Below, piece by piece: positions 1-5,606 of a DNA stretch of 5,831 nt. The position numbers were made by a program, and so were the translations under genes. Positions within the stretch are counted from its first letter, which is position 1; each line of letters begins with the position of its first letter. The notes beneath the pieces are model-generated. The model was not told the origin of the DNA. It worked only from the letters and a program-made list of their open reading frames with translations, and made no database searches. This stretch comes from Collinsella sp. (GTDB taxonomy: Bacteria; Actinomycetota; Coriobacteriia; Coriobacteriales; Coriobacteriaceae), in contig JAIJJM010000151.1 in the NCBI GenBank assembly GCA_022728415.1, forward strand, positions 1-5,831, read 5' to 3'.

Positions 1-18
1 TATTGGACCGGTCCAATA
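1..18. promoter_or_regulatory. Perfect 18-bp palindromic operator, probably for a LacI-family repressor
   Basis: TATTGGACCGGTCCAATA equals its own reverse complement over all 18 bases. A perfect, even-length palindrome with a central CG directly upstream of a sugar ABC operon is the classic form of a LacI-family operator. The regulator itself is not in this window. The site overlaps the proposed -35 element (3-8), so a bound protein would block RNA polymerase. The window starts at base 1, so the palindrome could extend further upstream. Seen: the palindrome and its position. Inferred: the regulator family and a repressing role. Confidence 0.75.
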
Positions 19-31
19 ACGTTGTTATAAC
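3..31 (+). promoter_or_regulatory. Probable sigma-A type promoter of the sugar operon
   Basis: TTGGAC (3-8) can serve as a -35 box and TATAAC (26-31) as a -10 box, separated by 17 bases, the optimal spacing. The -10 box matches TATAAT at five of six positions. The -35 box is weaker, sharing mainly the TTG start. Transcription would begin near 37-39, giving an untranslated leader of about 75 bases before the ATG at 114. The -35 box lies within the 1-18 palindrome and the predicted start falls on the second GGTCCAAT copy. This is what a repressed catabolic promoter should look like, but the start site is a prediction. Confidence 0.55.
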
Positions 32-37
32 GGCTTT

Positions 38-45
38 GGTCCAAT
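38..45. promoter_or_regulatory. Second half-copy of the operator sequence
   Basis: GGTCCAAT repeats exactly the right half of the upstream palindrome (10-17), starting 28 bases further on. The left half is not conserved, so this is a half-site, although TTGGTCCAA (36-44) is a smaller odd-centred palindrome. It sits at the predicted transcription start, where a second weak contact of the same regulator could act. An eight-base repeat this close could still be chance. Confidence 0.4.
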
Positions 46-72
46 GACCGTTGAGCAGTGAAGCAAACGGTC
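46..72 (+). promoter_or_regulatory. Inverted repeat in the 5' leader
   Basis: GACCGTT (46-52) and AACGGTC (66-72) are perfect 7-bp inverted repeats separated by 13 bases. If transcription starts near 37-39, this lies wholly in the leader of the binding-protein mRNA and could form a 5' stem that stabilises it. It could equally be a DNA-binding site. It does not reach the ribosome-binding site (AAGGA at 104-108). Confidence 0.4.
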
Positions 73-113
73 TCGAAAAGCACAGGGATGTGCGCTAAGA
101 GAAAAGGAAAATC

Positions 114-1511
114 ATGGCGGGATACCTAACCCTAAGAAAGACTGCAGCCATTTTGGCGGCACTGGCATTGATGGGTCTGTCCGCATGCGGATCATCCGAT
201 CAGCAGAGCAAAGGCGTGACCGACACCAAGGCGGATAAGGGGCTGGACGTGCTGGGCGATGCCGTGCAATATGATCCAAACCATTTGGTCAACGAAGGAA
301 AGCCAATCACGCTGCAGTACTACACGTGGATGCCGGACACGGATGGGGCCGTTGATGCACTCAACGAGTACACCAAGATTCATCCCAACGTAACTTTCGA
401 CATTGTCAACGTAGCTTGGGCGGATTACTTCACCAAGCTTCCGATGCTGCTCAAGGGCAAGAACGGTCCCGCAATCTTCTCTATACACAACTCCTACGAC
501 AAGGTTCTTAAGCCATATCTGGCTGCCTACGATATCGATGTCGCCGATCTGGAAAAGGACTATGTTGGCGTCAGTGCACATGTGGACGGAGGAAAAGTCT
601 ACTATATCGATGCGGCCATAAACACTGGCAACATTTATTACAACAAGACTTTGTGGGCAGAGGCCGGCCTCACTGACGAGGATATCCCCACCACATGGGA
701 TGAGTTCCGAGACGTGGCAATTAAACTCACGAAACGGGATGGTGATACCCTCACACAATGCGGCTATAACATGAACGGAGACGCAGGATATAGTTCGCTG
801 TTCGAGGGGTTGAATTACCAAAAAGGAAAGCTGCTGTTCGATGAAAAAGGAACAGACGTCAATTTTGCCAATCAGACCACTGAAGAGAACCTGCAATGGT
901 TGAGCGACCTGTATGCCAAGGATAAAGTGTGCTCTGTCGATTTCGGAATTGACGGAGACAAGAGCTTCGGCAACGGTCAAACGGCCATGGTGTACCGCTG
1001 GGGATATTTCGAAGGCGATTTGACGACAAAATACCCCAACATCGAGTACGGAATCTTCCCAACGCCCACCCCAAGCGACGACGTTCCCTTCGCGTATGAC
1101 CGATACAATGGTGAGTCGACCATAGGCATCAACAAAAATACGTCGCAGCAGAAGCAGGAAATAGCGCAGGACATTGTCCGATTCATGCTAGCGGACGATA
1201 CCTATGTCAAAACGGTGTCGAAGAACATGAACTCTTTTCCTGCTAAGAATTCACTCAACAACGACAGTGAGCTGAAGCAGATGGCCATCTTTGACTTGGT
1301 CAAGCCGCGTGTAGATCGTCTAATCTGGCCCGGCCCCATGCCTGCAACCATCGAGAACACTGCCAAAGTCGTGCAGCAGAACATATTTAACAACGGCATG
1401 TCCATCTCGGACGCCGTGATCGATGGGCAGGAGAAAATGGCCTCTGATTTGAAGAAATCCAACTTCAAGTCTGTTGAAGCGCAGTATGCGCATATCGACG
1501 AGCTCAAATAA
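114..1511 (+). CDS. Sugar ABC transporter substrate-binding lipoprotein (solute-binding family 1)
   Basis: This is the extracellular receptor that captures an oligosaccharide and hands it to the permeases encoded just downstream. The 465-residue length suits the family. The N-terminus has a positive stretch (R8, K9), a hydrophobic core (about 10-22) and a lipobox L22-S23-A24-C25, so C25 should be lipidated after signal cleavage. A polar Asp/Lys-rich linker (about 26-60) precedes the globular domain. Family hallmarks are the first strand ITLQYYTWMP (65-74), the YYNK segment with WAEAGL just after it (about 175-186), and TTWDEF (193-198) opening the helix of the first lobe. C216 and C273 could form a disulfide outside the cell. 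AAGGA (104-108) lies five bases before the ATG, supporting this start. The ligand cannot be read from the sequence; the neighbouring GH31 gene suggests an alpha-linked gluco- or xylo-oligosaccharide. Confidence 0.93.
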   Translation: MAGYLTLRKTAAILAALALMGLSACGSSDQQSKGVTDTKADKGLDVLGDAVQYDPNHLVNEGKPITLQYYTWMPDTDGAVDALNEYTKIHPNVTFDIVNVAWADYFTKLPMLLKGKNGPAIFSIHNSYDKVLKPYLAAYDIDVADLEKDYVGVSAHVDGGKVYYIDAAINTGNIYYNKTLWAEAGLTDEDIPTTWDEFRDVAIKLTKRDGDTLTQCGYNMNGDAGYSSLFEGLNYQKGKLLFDEKGTDVNFANQTTEENLQWLSDLYAKDKVCSVDFGIDGDKSFGNGQTAMVYRWGYFEGDLTTKYPNIEYGIFPTPTPSDDVPFAYDRYNGESTIGINKNTSQQKQEIAQDIVRFMLADDTYVKTVSKNMNSFPAKNSLNNDSELKQMAIFDLVKPRVDRLIWPGPMPATIENTAKVVQQNIFNNGMSISDAVIDGQEKMASDLKKSNFKSVEAQYAHIDELK

Positions 1512-1536
1512 CACCTGAGCTCTCATCGCCAAGCCG

Positions 1537-1571
1537 GTCGTCTGATGGCTTTACTAGGTTCGTCAGACGAC
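1537..1571 (+). promoter_or_regulatory. Intergenic stem-loop between binding-protein and permease genes
   Basis: GTCGTCTGA (1537-1545) and TCAGACGAC (1563-1571) form a perfect 9-bp stem with a 17-base loop, and the stem can extend by a G-U and a G-C pair. There is no T-run after it, so it is not a good intrinsic terminator. In operons of this layout such hairpins commonly protect the upstream mRNA from 3' decay, letting the binding protein accumulate above the permeases. That role is inferred. The 86-base gap (1512-1597) holds no other gene; the permease ribosome-binding site AAAGGA is at 1585-1590. Confidence 0.6.
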
Positions 1572-1597
1572 TAAATACTACATCAAAGGATGATGAT

Positions 1598-2464
1598 ATG
1601 AGACATATACGTCTGCCCAAGATACTGAGCTTCAGAAACATCGCAGTCTTTTTCTTCGTGGCTAATTTCCTTGTTTTTCTGGCATATCCAATCGCTAAAG
1701 CGTTTGCCGGTAGCCTTCACTATTGGAACCCCATGACCGGAGCATACGACTGGGTGGGGCTGGAGAACTTCGAAGCTATCCTGAAAGACCCATTATTCTG
1801 GCGGTCGATTTGGAATACATTCTATTTCTCCTTTTTCGCTGTGATTTTCCGCATTGCGCTGGGACTTGGAGTTGCCGTGATGCTCTATAGCCAGCTCGCA
1901 AAATGTAAAACCGTTTTCCGTGCGCTGTTTTACATGCCCACCATCACCCCGCTGGTAGCGGTTTCTCTGGTGTGGGTATGGATGTACGATCCACAATTCG
2001 GTCTTATAGACAAATTGTTCGGCATACACGTCAACTGGCTTAACAATCCCAAATGGGCACTGCCTGCGATTATTATTATGACCATCTGGAAGGATTTCGG
2101 TTACGCCACGGTCCTATATCTTGCCGCACTGATGAACGTTCCAACGGATGTGCTGGAGGCGTCGCAGATCGATGGCGCTAATTCATGGCAACGATTCTGG
2201 CGAATCATCATGCCTCTGATACGACCCGCTACCGTGTTCGTGTTCATCACTTCGCTAATCACATATTTCCAAGCCTATGTACAGATATTAATGATGACCG
2301 AAGGCGGACCAGGCGACAGAACCTACACCATCAGTTATTTGATCTACGACAGGGCGTTCGTCAACTACGATTTTGGTACTGCTTCGGCGATGTCCATCGT
2401 GTTGTTCCTCATCACCGGCGTTCTTTCGTTCCTTAGCCTCAGATTGTCCACAGGAAAGGAATAG
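1598..2464 (+). CDS. Sugar ABC transporter permease, MalF/UgpA-like subunit
   Basis: This is an inner-membrane subunit of a carbohydrate uptake transporter (CUT1 type), pairing with the next gene product to form the translocation channel. The 288 residues contain about six hydrophobic segments (roughly 14-34, 72-97, 108-129, 154-176, 211-232, 264-282). The cytoplasmic EAA loop that docks on the ATPase is clear: E187-A188-S189, then D192-G193 and a closing P206. T234-E235-G236-G237-P238 matches the TxGGP signature of the MalF-type partner in Gram-positive sugar transporters. AAAGGA (1585-1590) lies seven bases before the ATG. The gene is two bases from the next permease, and its own last codons carry that gene's ribosome-binding site, so the two are probably translationally coupled. 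Substrate is not predictable from the permease. Confidence 0.95.
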   Translation: MRHIRLPKILSFRNIAVFFFVANFLVFLAYPIAKAFAGSLHYWNPMTGAYDWVGLENFEAILKDPLFWRSIWNTFYFSFFAVIFRIALGLGVAVMLYSQLAKCKTVFRALFYMPTITPLVAVSLVWVWMYDPQFGLIDKLFGIHVNWLNNPKWALPAIIIMTIWKDFGYATVLYLAALMNVPTDVLEASQIDGANSWQRFWRIIMPLIRPATVFVFITSLITYFQAYVQILMMTEGGPGDRTYTISYLIYDRAFVNYDFGTASAMSIVLFLITGVLSFLSLRLSTGKE

Positions 2465-2466
2465 CC

Positions 2467-3285
2467 ATGAAGAAAACGATCGCAATAGTAATCTTCAACG
2501 CACTTCTGGTCATCTTTGCCCTCGTCACCATAGTCCCGTTCGTTTGGATGCTGGTCTCTTCCTTTGCGACCAATGCGGATATCGTTTCGATCTCCGACAG
2601 TCTGTTTCCGAAGCCAACGACACTGGACAACTACACCAATATTCAATCGACATTCAACTTCATGGGCTTATTTGGAAACTCTCTGTTTATTTGTACTGTG
2701 AAGACCGCAATTGTACTCTACACAAGTGCGGTTGGCGGTTATATCTTCTCCAAGATGCGCTACAGGGGTCGTGGATTCCTCTTCGGCATGATCCTATCAA
2801 CCATGATGATTCCATGGGCGGTGACCATCATTCCGCAGTATGAAATGATGGTCAATTTCGGCTTGCTTGATTCATACTGGGCACTCATCCTGCCCTCTCT
2901 GGTCAACGGATTCGGCGTGTTTATGTTGAAGCAGGCGATGGACGACATACCTGATGAAATTCTTGAGGCAGCAAAGGTAGATGGGGCAGGCGACTTCCGT
3001 GTTTTCCACCAGATTATACTCCCCCTGAGCCGCAACGCCGTGGCCGCCATTGGCATTTTTGTGTTTCTGTGGAACTGGGAAGACTACTTGTGGCCGTTCC
3101 TAATGATTAATAATCAAGACAAACAGTTGCTTGCGGTCGGGCTCAAACTGTTCAGTGGCCAGTTCGGCACTGATTATGGCGGGCTCTTTGCGGCGACGTC
3201 AATAGCAATCATTCCCGTTCTTATCGTCTATCTCATCTTCCAGAAGCAGTTCATCTCGGGTCTGGCTTCCGGAAGCGGCAAATAA
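2467..3285 (+). CDS. Sugar ABC transporter permease, MalG/UgpE-like subunit
   Basis: This is the second membrane subunit of the same transporter. The 272 residues show about six hydrophobic segments (roughly 4-31, 71-94, 102-123, 137-155, 190-210, 240-259). The EAA loop is textbook: E167-A168-A169, D172-G173-A174, then L185-P186. The WNWEDYLWP stretch (202-210) and the C-terminal QKQFISGLASG (259-269) match the MalG-type family pattern. The AGGAAAGGA purine run (2452-2460), inside the preceding gene, lies six bases before the ATG, with only two bases between the preceding stop and this start. No ATP-binding subunit follows, so the complex must use an ATPase encoded elsewhere, as is known for MsmK-type shared ATPases in Gram-positive bacteria. 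Confidence 0.95.
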   Translation: MKKTIAIVIFNALLVIFALVTIVPFVWMLVSSFATNADIVSISDSLFPKPTTLDNYTNIQSTFNFMGLFGNSLFICTVKTAIVLYTSAVGGYIFSKMRYRGRGFLFGMILSTMMIPWAVTIIPQYEMMVNFGLLDSYWALILPSLVNGFGVFMLKQAMDDIPDEILEAAKVDGAGDFRVFHQIILPLSRNAVAAIGIFVFLWNWEDYLWPFLMINNQDKQLLAVGLKLFSGQFGTDYGGLFAATSIAIIPVLIVYLIFQKQFISGLASGSGK

Positions 3286-3311
3286 CGAAATAACAAGCAA
3301 GGAGTTATAAC

Positions 3312-5366
3312 GTGAGCATCAATCATTCCGGTTTCGCATCTGATGGCAAATCGCTGACTTGGACAGGGGATGGAGAATATCTACGCATCGAGCCATGGGG
3401 GAAAGGGGGCGTGCGCGTACGGTCCGCCCTCATGCACGAGCCTAACGCTCCGAACATGAATGGCGCCCTTCTTGACGTCCCCTTGGGGGATGCGGCGGAA
3501 TTCACTGTTTCCATTGAGAGATCTAAGGCGTATCTCACCAATGGCGACATTCGTGTTGAAGCAACCGAGGCCAACGATTCGAATGAAGGCCGCTGCGCCT
3601 GCCGTCTTCGTTTCCTGGACAGGGACGACAAATTACTGTTCGAAGAAATCGGCAGGGGAGGCTCCCTTCTACTGAAAGCACGTGATTATCACAGCCTGTC
3701 CGGTGGACGATACTCCATAAACGCAAGTTTTGAAGTGTCTGCCGATGAGCACTTGCATGGCATGGGCGAATACCAACAGTCGCTGACGGATCTTAAGGGG
3801 CATTCCTTCGAATTGGCGCACAGAAACTCGCAGGCGTCGGTGCCTTTCGTTGTTTCCAGTCGAGGTTATGGCTTTCTGTGGAACAATCCCGCCATCGGTC
3901 GCGCCTCCTTTGATGCCGATCGCATGAGTTGGCATGCCGATGTGTCGGACAATCTGGATTACTGGGTATGCGCAGCCCCAACTCCGGCTCTCATCGAACG
4001 TCGATATGCCGACGTGACCGGGCATGCGCCTAAAATGCCTGAATGGGGACTTGGCTTTTGGCAGTGCAAGCTGAGATATTGGAATCAGGACCAGCTGCTC
4101 GCCACTGCCCGTGGATTCAAAGAACGTGGAATCCCACTGGATCTCATCGTCATCGATTTCTTCCACTGGCCCCACATGGGAGATTTCAGATTCGAAGAGG
4201 AATTCTGGCCTGATCCAGTCGGCATGTGTCAGGAATTACACGACATGGGCATCAAGGTCATGGTTTCAGTTTGGCCCCAGGTCAGCCTTCATTCCGAAAA
4301 CTATTTTGAAATGAAGTGCCATAATCTTCTGGCGAAAGCCAGGCACGGCGTAGACGTGGGCATGATGTTCGTGGAACCATGCCAATTCTATGATGCGACG
4401 AATCCCGCCGCCCGGCAGTACGTTTGGGAAAAATGCCGAGACAACTATGCAAGCAAAGGCATAGACGCTTTCTGGCTTGATGAGGCTGAACCCGAATGGA
4501 GCACATACTCCTTCGAAAACTATTCCTATTACGCGGGAGAAGTCGATACCATAGGCAACTTGTATCCCCTGGAATACAACAAGGGCTTCTATGAAGGGCA
4601 GCTCTCAATGGGACGCGAAGGTCAGATCGTCAATCTGACCCGATGCGCTTGGGCGGGTTCCCAGCGCTATGGTTCACTGGTCTGGTCCGGAGATGTCGGA
4701 TCGACCTTTGACGATCTCAAAGCACAGATAACCTGTGCAATCAATATGGGCGTGGCCGGCATCCCGTGGTTCACCACCGACATGGGAGGGTTCCACAATG
4801 GGGTCATCGACTCACCTGAATTCCATGAACTCATGGCTCGATGGTGTCAATTCTCAACCTTCCTACCCGTGATGCGAAACCATGGCGACCGCAGTCTTGG
4901 GGAGCCTGGGGGGAAGGAGGAAATCCGTGCCGCGGATGGCTCCATTCGCTTGCAATCAGGGGCTGACAATGAGCCGTGGAGTTTCGGTGATGAAATGGAG
5001 TCTGTGATTGTCAAATACATCAAACTTCGAGAAAGCCTCCGCCCGTATCTGCGTGAGCTGTTCCGCCAGGCGCAGGAAGAAGGACAGCCGCTCGTTAGGG
5101 GACTGTTCTATGAATTCCCCGAGGATGAAACCGCTCACAGTATTGGAGATGAATACCTATTCGGTCCCGACTTATTGGTGGCTCCAGTTGTGGAGGCGAA
5201 TGCCGAAGCTCGTGATGTGTATCTTCCGGGAGAATGCGAATGGGTGGAACTATCCACGGGACGCTGTTGGAAGGGTGGACAGATTGTTCGAGCCCATGCC
5301 CCGTTGGATGTGATTCCGGTGTTCGCAAAGGAAGGGCGATCGCACGGAATTCAAGGCATGATCTGA
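3312..5366 (+). CDS. Glycoside hydrolase family 31, alpha-xylosidase/alpha-glucosidase-like, cytoplasmic
   Basis: This is a retaining exo-acting alpha-glycosidase that would cleave a non-reducing-end alpha-linked xylose or glucose from the imported sugar. The N-terminal beta-sandwich region (about 1-243) is followed by the (beta/alpha)8 barrel (about 244-560) and a C-terminal beta domain ending near 684. Visible landmarks are IDFFHW with D282 in the sugar pocket, nucleophile D390 in FWLDEAEPE, R444 in NLTRCAWAGSQRYG, acid/base D461 in VWSGD, D490 in TTDMGGFH, and R522/H524 in MRNHGDR. All expected catalytic residues are present. There is no signal peptide. At 684 residues it is shorter than YicI (772), apparently lacking a distal C-terminal domain, and no PA14 insert is obvious. 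The start is GTG with AAGGAG (3299-3304) seven bases upstream; the next in-frame Met is residue 41, inside the N-terminal domain. Family assignment is firm, but xylose versus glucose specificity is not. Confidence 0.93.
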   Translation: MSINHSGFASDGKSLTWTGDGEYLRIEPWGKGGVRVRSALMHEPNAPNMNGALLDVPLGDAAEFTVSIERSKAYLTNGDIRVEATEANDSNEGRCACRLRFLDRDDKLLFEEIGRGGSLLLKARDYHSLSGGRYSINASFEVSADEHLHGMGEYQQSLTDLKGHSFELAHRNSQASVPFVVSSRGYGFLWNNPAIGRASFDADRMSWHADVSDNLDYWVCAAPTPALIERRYADVTGHAPKMPEWGLGFWQCKLRYWNQDQLLATARGFKERGIPLDLIVIDFFHWPHMGDFRFEEEFWPDPVGMCQELHDMGIKVMVSVWPQVSLHSENYFEMKCHNLLAKARHGVDVGMMFVEPCQFYDATNPAARQYVWEKCRDNYASKGIDAFWLDEAEPEWSTYSFENYSYYAGEVDTIGNLYPLEYNKGFYEGQLSMGREGQIVNLTRCAWAGSQRYGSLVWSGDVGSTFDDLKAQITCAINMGVAGIPWFTTDMGGFHNGVIDSPEFHELMARWCQFSTFLPVMRNHGDRSLGEPGGKEEIRAADGSIRLQSGADNEPWSFGDEMESVIVKYIKLRESLRPYLRELFRQAQEEGQPLVRGLFYEFPEDETAHSIGDEYLFGPDLLVAPVVEANAEARDVYLPGECEWVELSTGRCWKGGQIVRAHAPLDVIPVFAKEGRSHGIQGMI

Positions 5367-5386
5367 CTTCTCATACCTTGAATTTT
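5348..5386 (+). terminator. Terminator-like hairpin enclosing the GH31 stop codon
   Basis: AATTCAAGG (5348-5356) pairs perfectly with CCTTGAATT (5376-5384). After one C/A mismatch the stem continues with ATGA (5358-5361) against TCAT (5371-5374), leaving a nine-base loop. A TTTT run (5383-5386) ends it. The GH31 stop TGA (5364-5366) lies in the loop, so the last codons of the gene form the stem. The T-run is short and the lower stem AT-rich, so termination may be partial. The AT-rich stem arms could also work in the reverse direction. Confidence 0.6.
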
Positions 5387-5392
5387 CAGAGC

Positions 5393-5543
5393 AAGTGCAA
5401 CGGTTATGAATGGAAAGGACCCATGGGTTCCCGATACGATGGTGTCTGCTTACGACAACCAGACGTCGGGAGAATCCCATGGGCCGGTATACCCATCTTA
5501 CCGTGGCCGAACGCGAGGAGATCATGCCCTGAGTTCTAAATAG
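5393..5543 (+). mobile_element. Remnant of the left end of an IS30-type insertion sequence
   Basis: AAGTGCAAC at 5393-5401 is identical to the sequence at 5544-5552 that begins the next IS element. It is followed 77 bases later by a short transposase N-terminus (5479-5532). This looks like the left end of an older IS30-type element, interrupted where the second one starts. The leader includes a 10-bp palindrome ACCCATGGGT (5419-5428) and small inverted repeats (GTCTG 5444-5448 with CAGAC 5460-5464). Both boundaries are inferred: the left from the shared tip, the right from the next tip. The rest could lie beyond the window on the far side of the second element, or be deleted. Confidence 0.55.
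5479..5532 (+). pseudogene. Truncated IS30-family transposase, first 17 codons only
   Basis: The reading frame gives MGRYTHLTVAEREEIMP and then a stop. This resembles the start of IS30-family transposases and aligns in style with the intact copy nearby (MGQQYSHLSSEERILIEKL): Met-Gly, an aromatic-x-His-Leu stretch, then a Glu-Arg pair. GGGAG (5468-5472) lies six bases before the ATG, a proper ribosome-binding site, which argues for a real former gene start. The helix-turn-helix and DDE catalytic domain are missing, so it cannot be active. A chance ORF is possible at this length, but the match to the neighbouring start makes that unlikely. Confidence 0.6.
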
Positions 5544-5544
5544 A

Positions 5545-5605
5545 AGTGCAACACCTTGTCTAGGGTTGGAAGTGTTCAGTTTCTAACTTAAGAAGGTGTT
5601 GCACT
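5545..5605 (+). repeat. 13-bp perfect inverted repeat flanking the IS leader
   Basis: AGTGCAACACCTT (5545-5557) and AAGGTGTTGCACT (5593-5605) are exact reverse complements with 35 bases between them. The outer arm is the likely terminal inverted repeat of the IS. The inner arm overlaps the transposase ribosome-binding site AGAAGG (5591-5596) and ends two bases before its ATG. RNA reading in from outside would fold this stem and hide the ribosome-binding site. The inner arm could also be a second transposase-binding site. Confidence 0.75.
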
Positions 5606-5606
5606 C

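Noticed and set aside
192..980. Long open frame of 262 codons on the - strand within the binding-protein gene
   Set aside because: It lies entirely opposite a clear solute-binding protein gene, its product has no recognisable family features, and it is explained by codon bias of the real gene.
2373..2843. Open frame of 156 codons on the + strand spanning the two permease genes
   Set aside because: It overlaps both permeases out of frame; its protein is rich in Cys, His and Arg with no membrane or domain pattern, typical of a shadow frame.
3304..3311. GTTATAAC just before the GH31 start, identical to the promoter -10 region at 24-31
   Set aside because: Considered as an internal promoter, but the -35 position (3283-3288, TAACGA) is poor; probably coincidence within the ribosome-binding spacer.
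3669..4175. Open frame of 168 codons on the - strand opposite GH31
   Set aside because: It is fully antisense to the GH31 barrel start, with no family resemblance.
5419..5428. 10-bp palindrome ACCCATGGGT as an operator
   Set aside because: It lies inside the presumed IS remnant leader, no gene start nearby needs control, and short palindromes of this size are common.
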